NCBI GenBank assembly: GCA_934277695.1
Contig: CAKQVG010000001.1
Location: 186,001 to 250,000 of the forward strand
Direction: 5' to 3'
From: CAG-238 sp934277695
GTDB taxonomy: Bacteria; Bacillota; Clostridia; Peptostreptococcales; Anaerovoracaceae
Length of the DNA: 64,000 bases
Below are positions 53,327 to 61,911 of the stretch, one piece after another; positions within the stretch are counted from its first letter, which is position 1, and each line of letters opens with the position of its first letter. Both the position numbers and the translations under genes were made by a program. The notes beneath the pieces were generated by a model. The model searched no databases and was not told where the DNA came from. It saw only the letters and a program-made list of their open reading frames with translations.

Positions 53327-54103
53327 TTATTTTTCCAGTTCTTCCAGTGCAAACAGGGCTGCGCCTATGGCTCCGAAGAACTGACAATCTTCATGAACAA
53401 AAATGTCTGTTTTTATTTCCTCCGCAAGCGCTTTTACGATTCCCGTGTTGAGAGCAACGCCTCCACTCATGGCTACCTGTTCTTCTATGCCGTTCCTGAA
53501 AGCCAGAGATGCAACTCTTTTTGCAACGGACTTATGTATTCCGGCGACCAGGTCTTCAAGCTTTGCATTACTTGAAAGCTTGGAGATCACTTCAGACTCT
53601 GCAAATACTGTGCATGTGTTGCTTATCTCCACTGCCTCTTCAGATTTTTCCGATATATCTCCAAGATCTTCAGTTTCAACATTCAACACCTTGGCCATAT
53701 TCTCCAGAAATCTGCCCGTACCGGCAGCACACTTGTCATTCATTGTGAAGTTGACAATCATGCCTTTGTCGTTGAACCGTATAGCTTTTACATCCTGCCC
53801 TCCGATATCTATTACAGTACGGATATTGGGATTTATAAAGAAAATTCCCTTTGTATGACAACTTATTTCACTTTTCTGGCTGTCCGCATTTGGAAACACA
53901 AATCTGCCATATCCTGTTGCAAGTGTTCTAGAAATGTCTTCCTGAGTGAGGTTATTCTCAAGCAGAATTTTTTCATAAACCTTCCTCGGGCCGATGGATC
54001 CTGTGCCATGAGGAATCAACGCTTTTGCGTATATCTTTTTTTCATCTGTCATTACTACAGCCTTGCTGGCTGTAGAACCAATGTCAATTCCTAAAACATA
54101 CAT
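53327..54103 (-). CDS. 2-hydroxyacyl-CoA dehydratase activator (HgdC/HadI type)
   Basis: A 258-residue ATPase of the BcrAD/BadFG fold that drives one low-potential electron into the dehydratase. MYVLGIDIGSTASKAVVM is the phosphate-1 motif, IDIGGQDVKAIRF the second, and FTMNDKCAAGTGRFLENMAK holds one cluster Cys; a second is in EISNTCTVFAESEVIS. As a homodimer it shares one [4Fe-4S] cluster. It lies 69 bases after the BKACE gene and ahead of both dehydratase subunits, the usual order. Reduced ferredoxin or flavodoxin would be the donor. Confidence 0.96.
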   Translation of the reverse strand: MYVLGIDIGSTASKAVVMTDEKKIYAKALIPHGTGSIGPRKVYEKILLENNLTQEDISRTLATGYGRFVFPNADSQKSEISCHTKGIFFINPNIRTVIDIGGQDVKAIRFNDKGMIVNFTMNDKCAAGTGRFLENMAKVLNVETEDLGDISEKSEEAVEISNTCTVFAESEVISKLSSNAKLEDLVAGIHKSVAKRVASLAFRNGIEEQVAMSGGVALNTGIVKALAEEIKTDIFVHEDCQFFGAIGAALFALEELEK

Positions 54104-54172
54104 CTTTTATAATTCCTTTCCTGAAATCTGTATTATACAGTTTCCAAATCGTTCAAAGAATTGATTAAATCT

Positions 54173-55174
54173 TTAATATGTGTATGCTCTCGGTGCGCCT
54201 AAGCCCATCATCTCACGTGCCTGAGTAGGAGTTGCAATTGGTCTTCCCAGTTCTTTAGCGATTCTTACAACTCTCTCAACCATCTGAGCATTGCTTGTGG
54301 CCAGTTCGTGAGGTCCATAGAAGAAATTGTCTTCCAGACCTACCCTTACATGGTGTCCGAGAATGATTCCCAGTGTAATCATCGCTGTCTGACATGCACC
54401 CACACCAATAATACTAAACATTGATTCTTTCGGCATCATCTTCGATGCAAGCATCATCTGCTCTGCACATGGATAAACTCCAGAGCCTCCGAATAACATC
54501 TGGAACCAATAAGGCTGATCCAAAGCATTCTCTTTTATCATGTTATCCACATATTTAAGGTCATTCAGTCCGAAAACCTCAAATTCAGGCTTAATTCCAT
54601 TATCTCTGAGCTGCTTTACCGTATCAAGTGCATCGGTCTGTGAGCAGACATAATTGTAATTCCATTTGTGTGCAGGTCTTGGGCTTCTGAGAGGAGCCTT
54701 ACGATCATGCATATTTCTGATCATTGAGTAGCATGTAATGTCAACACTTGCCACCTCTGGCTTAGCCTCTACAGAGTAGAGCATTCTGTTTGCCATCGTA
54801 TTAGTTTCCTCAATATATCTTCTTCCGCCTACACATGTATTGTTAATTATTAAGTCAGGACATTTTTCTCTTACCATTGCGTTTACTTTTTTAAAAGCTT
54901 CCGGTGTAGAGCTTGTTGCCCATGCATTGATCGGGTCTCTTGCGTGAATATGAACCATGCTTGCTCCGGCATTATATGCATCATATGCCTGTTGAGCTTG
55001 TTCTTCAGGTTCTTCAGGAAGATAAGGAGTTGATTCCTTACCGTGCATTCCTCCAGTTATTGCACAAGTTATGATTAAAGGGGGAAACTTGGTCAATCCA
55101 TTTCTTTCGACTTTTCTGACATAATCCATTGTCTCTCTATAGTCGCCTAATAAAAAATCCTTTAAATCACTCAT
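54173..55174 (-). CDS. beta-keto acid cleavage enzyme (BKACE family)
   Basis: A 333-residue Zn-dependent enzyme that reacts a beta-keto acid with acetyl-CoA to give acetoacetate and a new acyl-CoA. Metal ligands lie in GASMVHIHARDPINAW (HxH) and KPEFEVFGLNDLKY (Glu); the C-terminal block SIIGVGACQTAMITLGIILG, HHVRVGLEDNFFYG is the family hallmark. Known members handle 3-keto-5-aminohexanoate (lysine) or dehydrocarnitine; the substrate pocket here (NTCVGGRRYIEETNTMANRM, LRSPRPAHKWNYNYVCS) cannot be assigned. It is longer than Kce by an N-terminal arm. First gene of the operon, behind a sigma-54 promoter. Confidence 0.93.
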   Translation of the reverse strand: MSDLKDFLLGDYRETMDYVRKVERNGLTKFPPLIITCAITGGMHGKESTPYLPEEPEEQAQQAYDAYNAGASMVHIHARDPINAWATSSTPEAFKKVNAMVREKCPDLIINNTCVGGRRYIEETNTMANRMLYSVEAKPEVASVDITCYSMIRNMHDRKAPLRSPRPAHKWNYNYVCSQTDALDTVKQLRDNGIKPEFEVFGLNDLKYVDNMIKENALDQPYWFQMLFGGSGVYPCAEQMMLASKMMPKESMFSIIGVGACQTAMITLGIILGHHVRVGLEDNFFYGPHELATSNAQMVERVVRIAKELGRPIATPTQAREMMGLGAPRAYTY

Positions 55175-55234
55175 TTTAGTTTACTGTCCACCTTTCTGTT
55201 TCTTTTTCGTTCAATGCATTGATGACTAATAATT

Positions 55235-55251
55235 TTGCAAAGCTCGTGCCA
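55235..55251 (-). promoter_or_regulatory. sigma-54 promoter of the BKACE-dehydratase operon
   Basis: The minus strand reads TGGCAC-GAGCT-TTGCA, a perfect -24/-12 element 61 bases before the BKACE start. Nine genes follow in the same direction with short gaps, down to the MFS gene at 45.8 kb. Confidence 0.92.
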
Positions 55252-55348
55252 AATTAAATAACATGACAAAAAAAAAGATATTGAACAGTTTTTCCCTAAT
55301 GCCATGGGTGTTTTATTATCGTTAGCTTCCTCGCACGCGTTCCCTATA

Positions 55349-55394
55349 TTGCAAAATGCAAGATGCAGCGTCTTTCATGTCTTGCAAAAAGCAA
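55349..55394. promoter_or_regulatory. paired upstream activator sites before the BKACE operon
   Basis: TTGCAAAATGCAA (55349-55361) and TTGCAAAAAGCAA (55382-55394), centres 33 bp apart, about 100-140 bases upstream of the sigma-54 element. They share the TTGCA-N3-TGCAA architecture of the pair at 39408-39451, so one activator probably controls both operons. Confidence 0.78.
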
Positions 55395-55452
55395 CAAACG
55401 ATTCACAGGTATGCCCTATGAACCATCCGTGCTTTATTTTCTATGAGGAGTG

Positions 55453-57370
55453 TTATATGTTTTCTGCTGTTATATAAGCATCGGCAAGACCTTCAAGAAG
55501 ATCCTTTGTTCTTCCTGTGTCTCCGATTATCACATATGGTATGTTTTCTTTTTCCAAATAGCTTCTTAAACCTAAAGTTCCATTTGGTTTATATCCAACT
55601 GCATATACAATCATATCTGCATATATTTCTTCTTTTTCTTTTTCAGCTTTTTCACCCCGTATCGTCAGGATTACCTTATTATGACTTATTTCAGAAACCT
55701 CAGCCGATGTGACAATTCGAACACCTAATTCCTTTAAATGCTTCATCATAATCCACTTCAATCCAACAAGTCCCTTCCCGGCTTTAGGTTGCAGCTCAAC
55801 TACTGTAATGCCTTTTTTCCCATATTTTTCCCCAAGGAATTCTGCTGTTTCCAGCCCAACTGAACCACCGCCGATGATAACAATATTTTGATTTGGGCAC
55901 TTAACGCTTTCTGACAATATCTGTTCAGCAGATACGCACGGCATCTGGCTTTCTTTGCATATCTCAGGCATTATAGGACTTGCCCCAGATGCAAAGATAA
56001 TAAAATCCGGTTTCTCACTTCTTATTATCTCTTCACTGATAGGCACGCCTGTAAGTATCGTAACATTATTTTTTCTTAGCTCATGTTCCAAATAATCCGC
56101 AAATGTGCTGAACATTTGCTTGAATGGAGCCTTATCAGCAATGTGAAGTTTACCTCCCAAACGGCTATCATCAGTAATTATGGTAACAATATGACCTCTT
56201 TCACTGGCTGTTTTGGCTGCTTGAAGTCCAACCGGACCGGCCCCTATTATAAGTAGCTTCTGAGGCGGAGTCTTAGCACTTCGGAAATATTCTCTTCCAG
56301 CTTCGGGATTAAAAACACAACATACATCGTTTTTCTTTAAAGCATTTTCAATACAACCGCGGTTGCACGCTTGACATCTATTATAAAGAATACCTTTTCT
56401 GCTTTTATTAACAAAATCAGGGTCTGCTAAAAAAGGCCTTGCCGCACCTACAAAATCGCAGTCTCCTTTTTGAAGCAGCTCTTCAGCAATTTGAGGGCTG
56501 TTTATTCTGTTGCACGCAATTACAGTCAATCCTGTTTTTTCCTTAATCTCACCTGATAAATATGAAAAACCACCTGGCGACACATGATAAGAAATCTGAG
56601 GTACAGGAGCCTCATGCCATCCACCGGTAACCGTAACTCCATTAACCGTTCCGGAAGGAAGTTGATTTAAAAATTTGGACATGTAGTCATTATCATAACC
56701 TCCAAGCATATCCCCTCCAGAAATTTTAATAATCACGGGGAAGTCTGGGCCAACAGCATTTCTTATAGCTTTTAAAACTTCCGTAGGGAAGCGCATTCTC
56801 TTTTTATCATCTCCTCCCCAAATATCTGTACGAAGATTGGTTCTCGGAGATAAAAACTCTGACAGGAGATATCCTACACTAGCGCTTACTTCAACACAAT
56901 CAACTCCGTTTTTTTCATCTAACCGCCGCGTCAGCGAAATCTCTAATAGTTTGAATTATATCATCTTCCACCATCTCTTTAGGATCAACCTTGTAAATAG
57001 GAGATGCAATCGGAGATGGAGCCATAGGTGGCCCCAAATGTAGCACATCGGTGTTGTTTCTGCCTGCATGATAAAGTTGCATTATCACTTTGCAGTCTCC
57101 TTCGTGAATAATATCACAGACTTTCCTTAGTCCTTCATCATATTTTTCATTATCCAACCTGTGCATACCATGTCTAGCTCCAATCTCACTGACTGCACCG
57201 ACCAGCGTAATTGTAGCCATTCCTCCACAGGCTCTTCTTTTGTAGAATTCAAAATCTCTTCTGCTAAAAGTGCCATCTGAATTTGCATATCCCGTATGCA
57301 TTGCCAACATAATCCATCTATTCTTTAGTTTCATATTTCCAATCACACCGTGCGTGTATAGTTTTTCCAT
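55453..57370 (-). pseudogene. OYE-type NADH:flavin/enoate oxidoreductase, frameshifted
   Basis: Two frames together make a 640-residue enoate/2,4-dienoyl-CoA reductase. The first (57370 to about 56925) has the FMN barrel start YTHGVIGNMKLKNRWIMLAM and KVIMQLYHAGRNN, and ends FADAAVR-stop. The second resumes at once with DEKNGVDCVEVSASVGYLLS and continues through the [4Fe-4S] motif CQACNRGCIENALKKNDVCC and two dinucleotide folds (KLLIIGAGPVGLQAAKTASE, NIVIIGGGSVGLETAEFLGE). The shift lies near 56922-56932, beside a run of seven A. A TGA sits exactly at the join. Divergent from the SDR gene; it would reduce an enoate made by the dehydratase. Whether the break is real or a sequence error is open. 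Confidence 0.85.
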
Positions 57371-57463
57371 TTTAATTCTCCCTTATTTGATATCTATGCT
57401 GCATTTTGCTTACACCAATTTAGTTTAGCAAAAAAACATGCCATAGACGATTAAATAATATAT

Positions 57464-57480
57464 TGGCATATTTTTTGCTT
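57464..57480 (+). promoter_or_regulatory. probable sigma-54 promoter of the SDR gene
   Basis: The plus strand reads TTGGCAT-ATTTT-TTGCT, one mismatch (T for C) from consensus, with correct spacing, 57 bases before the SDR start. A single site resembling the island's activator motif (AGCAAAATGCAGC on the minus strand, near 57399-57411) lies upstream. The divergent OYE gene shows only a GCAA/ATGCCA pair with one extra spacer base. Confidence 0.65.
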
Positions 57481-57536
57481 GGTATGTTTATATCTGTACC
57501 CTATTTCGTACAAAATTTTTTTGGGAGGATTTACAA

Positions 57537-58316
57537 ATGTCTTTAGAAAACAAAATTGTTTTAGTTACCGGCTCAGGTGATGGTATCGGTAAAGCCATTG
57601 CAACAGCCTTCGCATTAAACAAAGCTCGATTAATGCTTTGTGACGTAAACGGAGAAGTTTTGGAAAAAACAGTTGAAGAAATGCGCCAGCTTGGTGCCGA
57701 AGCATATGGTGTTCAATACAATGCCTCTAAACCTGAAGAAGTTGAGAAAGTATTTAATGCTACAATTGAAAAATACGGTGATATCGACTGCTTGGTCAAT
57801 AACGTAGGTATCGCCGGCCCTACTAAACCTGTACAAGATATCACAATGGACGAATGGACAACTACATTTGCAGTAGATGTCAACAGTACATTTTACATGT
57901 GTAAGCTTGCTGCCCCTTATATGATCAAGAAAAAAGCAGGCAAAATAGTAAATATGTCCTCAATATCCGGAAAACATGCGCTCTTGAATCGTTCACCTTA
58001 CTGCGCTGCTAAAATGGCTGTAATAGGACTCACACGTTGCCTTGCCAAAGAGCTTGGTGTACACAACATTACAGTTAACGCCGTATGTCCTGGTGGAATA
58101 GACAATGCCCGCGGAGCAATGGTGTACCAAAAGCAAGCCGAAGCCCGTGGTGTTACAGTTGAAGAAGTAATAAATAAAACCCTTGAGCAGTACTGCTTAA
58201 AGCATCTAGTTCCTATGTCTGATGTTGCTGAAATGGTCCTTTTCCTCTGCGATGAAGAAAAAAGTAACAGCATTACAGGATTAGACATAAATGTTTCATG
58301 TGGAGCTTATTTATAA
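57537..58316 (+). CDS. short-chain dehydrogenase/reductase
   Basis: A 259-residue classical SDR. The cofactor loop is VTGSGDGIGKAIATAFALNK, followed by CLVNNVGIAGPTK; the catalytic Ser, Tyr and Lys lie in KIVNMSSISGKHALLNRSPY and CAAKMAVIGL. The Asp in LMLCDVNGEVL after strand 2 favours NAD(H). TTGGGAGG precedes the ATG. It stands alone on the plus strand opposite the OYE gene, behind a likely sigma-54 promoter. In the island it could oxidise a hydroxy acid to the beta-keto acid that BKACE cleaves; that role is inferred. Confidence 0.94.
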   Translation: MSLENKIVLVTGSGDGIGKAIATAFALNKARLMLCDVNGEVLEKTVEEMRQLGAEAYGVQYNASKPEEVEKVFNATIEKYGDIDCLVNNVGIAGPTKPVQDITMDEWTTTFAVDVNSTFYMCKLAAPYMIKKKAGKIVNMSSISGKHALLNRSPYCAAKMAVIGLTRCLAKELGVHNITVNAVCPGGIDNARGAMVYQKQAEARGVTVEEVINKTLEQYCLKHLVPMSDVAEMVLFLCDEEKSNSITGLDINVSCGAYL

Positions 58317-58359
58317 TTCATATAAGATAACTATAACCTTTTTTATGTTTTACATTTTT

Positions 58360-58406
58360 ATAAAGGGGTTGTTTCAGACTTGTAAAACGATGAACTTCCC
58401 CTTTAT
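58360..58406. terminator. bidirectional hairpin between SDR and the Fic-like gene
   Basis: ATAAAGGGG (58360-58368) and CCCCTTTAT (58398-58406) form a 9-bp stem with a 29-base loop, followed by ATTTTAAC on the plus strand and preceded by TTTTTATG-rich sequence. It separates the two convergent genes. Confidence 0.6.
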
Positions 58407-58425
58407 ATTTTAACATTACTATTAG

Positions 58426-59138
58426 CTAGTACCCCGTCAGCTGGATCATCAGCTCCAGCCTTTCAAGTACCGCTTTGGTCAGAAGGTCAGCCAGTGGCCT
58501 GCTGCTCCCGCTGCGGCAATAGTTGCAGAATGCACCGTTATATTCGCTTTCGGACATGTCCGGACATGCCATAGGAAAACCTTCCTCCAGCAGGTAATAC
58601 TCCATCAAAGCCCGCGCCACAATCTGATTTTTCTCCTTAAACGGATAAATCGCCAATAGACGATTATGCAGGCCTGCCGCCTTTTCGAAAGGATTTTCAA
58701 ACTCATCCCTGTGGCTGGCAAATGCCAAAATTCACTCATGGCGCCGGGTATTTCCGCGGGCAGAACCGGTGTGTACTCATACTCCACCAGCTGTGGCGTG
58801 GTCTTACGAAATTCTATGGTATCAGCACCTGTCTTAGCAGTGATGTTCCTGATTAGCTCCGGACCAATGTCAAGTCTCCTCTGCATCAGGTCGTAAAGTT
58901 CCCTTCTGATCTCACCCAGCCTTTCCACCAGAACATGATCCATAATCCTGCCGTTAATGACCATTTCCCCGCCAAGAATCTTCTCCACTTCTTCCCTGGA
59001 AAGCGGGCTTCCATCCAGTCTGAGATTCATATAAATCCAGTCCAGTTTTTCCAGATGATCTATGTATTCTTTTACCGCCGCCGGGAAAGGGCTCCTGTTT
59101 GAAAGCACAATCAGCTTTTTTCTGATTTCTCTTATCAT
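58426..59138 (-). pseudogene. Fic-like protein, frameshifted and with degenerate active site
   Basis: Two overlapping frames make one Fic-type protein. The first (from an ATG at 59138) holds the N-terminal part with SPFPAAVKEYIDHLEKLDW and IPGAMSEF; the second begins LAFASHRDEFENPFEKAAGL and continues to the stop at 58426. One missing T in the run at 58727-58730 explains the shift, and adding one base makes the total length a multiple of three. The Fic motif HPFxxGNGRxxR appears only as YPFKEKNQIVAR, lacking the catalytic His and the GNG, so AMP-transfer activity is unlikely even without the shift. Confidence 0.78.
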
Positions 59139-59263
59139 AGTCCGACCTCGTCTCTACCGTCATCAAAATCCGGCACTTTTTTAAAGTTTACCATATATTT
59201 CAGTGGTTTTCTATGTTATACTGTATGAAAACAGGCAAAAATACGAAAAAAGGACATAGATAT

Positions 59264-59874
59264 ATGAAAATATTGATGGTAAGCGATACTCACGGAGACT
59301 GCTCCAGGGTCATCGAAGTTTTCCAGAAGCTTAACAAAGAATCCCCTGTGGACATAATCGTCCACTGCGGAGACTATGCGGCCGATGCCAGAGAGCTTCA
59401 GGCCCGGCTCGGGATTCATGTTGCATGGGTCAAGGGAAACTGCGACGGCGGATTCAGCGACACCGACTGGTCCATTCTGGAAACCGAGGCAGGAAACTTC
59501 ATTATAACTCACGGTCACAATGAACAGGTGGATTTCAGCAAACAGAACATTTACTATAAGGCTTTGGAAAACGACTGCGTCGGAGCCATCTTCGGTCATA
59601 CCCACAGGGCCTCCTATACGGAAATGGACGATATCGTGCTGATGAATCCCTGAAGCCTGACTAAACCCCGGGACGGCAGCGGCGGAACCTTTGGTCTGCT
59701 CGTTACCGGCGAAGACTCCATCTGGGGAAAAAATACCGTTATGAGGATTTTATGTCATCAGGTGCGGGCTCCCCTGGAGGCTCACAGGGCGGCAATACTC
59801 AAAACGGCGGATCAAAACCTAAAGTCAGAGGCGGTCATCTCAGAGACCTTCTCAACTACAGTGACAGGTTTTAG
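59264..59874 (+). pseudogene. YfcE/MJ0936-type metallophosphodiesterase with in-frame TGA and frameshift
   Basis: A phosphodiesterase gene starting MKILMVSDTHGDCSRVIE, with metal-binding HCGDYAADA, WVKGNCDGGF, FIITHGHNEQV and GAIFGHTHRASY. After VLMNP a TGA (59651-59653) replaces the invariant Gly of the NPGS motif, and the frame then reads on as SLTKPRDGSGGTFGLLVTGE. A base is missing in the A-run at 59728-59733; restoring it gives a normal end, GGHLRDLLNYSDRF, stop 59874, and a 203-residue protein. First gene of a small operon with the thioesterase and ArsR genes. The truncated 129-residue form still holds the metal ligands. Confidence 0.87.
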
Positions 59875-59888
59875 AAAGGAAAAATCAA

Positions 59889-60365
59889 ATGACAAACTCA
59901 TTTCTTCTCACAGACAAGGAATCTGTGATGCAAAATCTAAAAAATATACATGCCGAAAACACAGGCGGACACAGGGAAAGAGTCAACGGGCTCATGGCCG
60001 CCGACTATGTGGACTGCGACATTGAATCCCTTACGGTAACGGCAGAATATCAAGTGTTGCCTTGGGAACTCAACCGCAAGGACGTACTTCATGGCGGAGT
60101 TATATGCACCATGCTCGATCACATTGCAGCGATTGCTGTAACTTCCTTTTCCAACTTATGGTGTCCTACAGTGGATATGGATATAAGATTTATCAGTTCA
60201 GGACATCCTGACGACATTATAATTGCAACCGGTCGAATTGTCTCCGCGGGAAAGAGAGTTTTTCACACTGAAGCAGTTCTTAAAAGCAAGACGACAGGTA
60301 AGATAATCGCTACAAGTACTTCAACTTTCCTGAATATTTTAAAAAAAGAGGAGCCGGCTATATGA
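59889..60365 (+). CDS. PaaI-type hotdog-fold thioesterase
   Basis: A 158-residue hotdog protein predicted to hydrolyse acyl-CoA thioesters. The family core is NRKDVLHGGVICTMLDHIAA with the catalytic Asp, followed by VDMDIRFISSGHPDDIIIAT. Intact, and preceded by AGAAAGG. It follows the phosphodiesterase gene by 14 bases and its TGA stop overlaps the ArsR ATG (ATGA), so all three are cotranscribed. It could release a free acid from the neighbouring CoA pathway or act as a housekeeping CoA-salvage enzyme. Confidence 0.9.
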   Translation: MTNSFLLTDKESVMQNLKNIHAENTGGHRERVNGLMAADYVDCDIESLTVTAEYQVLPWELNRKDVLHGGVICTMLDHIAAIAVTSFSNLWCPTVDMDIRFISSGHPDDIIIATGRIVSAGKRVFHTEAVLKSKTTGKIIATSTSTFLNILKKEEPAI

Positions 60366-60727
60366 AACACCAATCCAAGGAACTCATAACCAGGGCCGCA
60401 GCCTTCTTTAAGGTTGTCGGTGATGAGACCAGAATGAAAATATTATGTGCCATTTCTACGGACGAGCTTTGCGTAAACGACATCGCATCCGCCCTTGATA
60501 TGACAATATCGGCGGTCTCCCACCAGCTTCGCCTGCTCAAAGACGAAGGGCTGGTAAAGAGCCGCCGTGATGGAAAAAACATATTCTATTCTCTGGATGA
60601 CCAGCATGTCATAGATATTATCGACATCGCCTTCACCCATATCGAGCACAAATCCCACGGAGAGAACTGCTGCTGCAATAGCTGTTGCTCAAGCTGCGCA
60701 GGTGGCCGCGACCCTCATCACGAATAA
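60362..60727 (+). CDS. ArsR/SmtB-family metal-sensing repressor
   Basis: A 121-residue winged-helix repressor. LITRAAAFFKVVGDETRMKI, ELCVNDIASALDMTISAVSH and QLRLLKDEGLVKSRRDGKN are the classical ArsR helices and wing. A Cys-rich tail (HGENCCCNSCCSSCAGGR) probably binds a thiophilic metal such as Cd, Pb or Zn. Its 3' end overlaps by ten bases the 3' end of the truncated metal ATPase on the other strand. A matching dyad, ACAGTTGA...TCAACTGT, lies before the HMA gene at 62206-62229 and is its probable operator. Confidence 0.93.
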   Translation: MKHQSKELITRAAAFFKVVGDETRMKILCAISTDELCVNDIASALDMTISAVSHQLRLLKDEGLVKSRRDGKNIFYSLDDQHVIDIIDIAFTHIEHKSHGENCCCNSCCSSCAGGRDPHHE

Positions 60728-61887
60728 TAAAAAATCAGGCAGTCTGAATCTGTAACCTCAGCTGAATCCGTCTTAAAACCATATTCAGCCTCTGCCGCCC
60801 TTCTCAGAGACAGAGAAATCGGATGGCTTGAATTGCTTTCTGCGGCCGCTGCCAGCTTAAGCAGCCTTTCCTCGCCGCCTTCGAAATCTTCTGCCGCCCG
60901 GACCTTTTCCACCTCAAAAACGCCTTTTGTCAGCGTGCCCGTCTTATCCATCACAACGAATTCCGCATGTGCAGCCGCTTCAAGGTAGTTGCTGCCCTTT
61001 ACCAGCACTCCAATCCCGGACGCTGCACCGATTCCCCCGAAGAATCCGAGAGGAACGGAAATTACCAGTGCACACGGACAGGAAACAAGCAGAAAGCTGA
61101 GAGCCCTGTAAAGCCAATCTGAGAAAAGTGCTCCTTCTATAACCAAAGGCGGAATCACGGCCAGCACCACCGCTGCACCCACTACTGCCGGGGTATAAAC
61201 CGCCGCAAAGCGGGTAATAAAATTTTCCATCTTAGCCTTTTGGCTTGTAGCATTTTCAACCAGTTCAAGGATTTTGCTTACTGTAGACTGGCCGAATTCT
61301 TTTTCGCATCTCACCTCAATCAGACCGCTCAAATTAATACAGCCGCTGAGAATATCGCTGCCGCAGCTGACATCACACGGAAGTGATTCTCCCGTCAGAG
61401 CTGCCGTGTCCAAAGTTGAATGCCCCGACACTACTACTCCGTCCAGCGGAATCTTTTCCCCCGGTCGTACTACCATGATATCTCCGATTTTTACGTCCTC
61501 AGGAGAAACCTTCTCAACACCGTCTGCAGTCTTAAGATTTGCATAATCAGGTCTGATGTTCATAAGCTCAGCAATGAACTTTCTCGATTTTCCTACCGCA
61601 TAGTCCTCAAAGAGTTCACCCACTTGATAGAACAGCATTACCGCCACTGCTTCCGGATAATCTCCCACAAAGAAAGCTCCCACGGAAGCCACCGCCATGA
61701 GAAAGTTTTCGTCAAAAACCTTTCCGTTGGCAATGTTTCGCACTGCCTTAAACAGCACTCTGTAGTCCACCATAAGGTATGGAATCAGGAAAGAAACCGC
61801 TTCCGGAATCGGTTCTGTGAACCTTATCGCTGCGGCTGCCACGAACAGCACTGCTCCTGCGATGAGCCTTATCAATCTCTTTTTCAT
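60718..61887 (-). pseudogene. heavy-metal P-type ATPase, C-terminally truncated
   Basis: The N-terminal 380 residues of a ZntA/CadA-type metal pump. Present are the transduction domain (KIPLDGVVVSGHSTLDTAAL, TGESLP), the ion-binding SCPCALVI and the phosphorylation site VVMDKTGTLTKG. The frame then ends after HPISLSLRRAAEAEYGFKTD with an unrelated LIFYYS and a stop, so the rest of the nucleotide domain, the GDGxND hinge and the last two helices are absent (about 230 residues). The break falls where the convergent ArsR gene ends. A deletion or inversion joined the two. The protein cannot pump ions. Confidence 0.88.
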
Positions 61888-61911
61888 TCTGATTTCAATC
61901 CCCTTTTTCCC

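Noticed and set aside
47028..55174. Carnitine degradation by dehydrogenase plus BKACE
   Set aside because: The dehydrogenase lacks the fused thioesterase of carnitine dehydrogenases and there is no betaine-type carrier; the presence of HgdABC is unexplained by that route. It stays possible but unsupported.
57428..57443. Sigma-54 promoter for the OYE gene
   Set aside because: GCAA and ATGCCA are separated by six bases where five are needed; sigma-54 spacing is strict.
53327..58316. Bile-acid dehydroxylation (bai) operon
   Set aside because: OYE and SDR genes recall BaiCD/BaiH and BaiA, but there is no CoA ligase, BaiE-type dehydratase or BaiF pair, and the rest is a 2-hydroxyacyl-CoA dehydratase and BKACE set.
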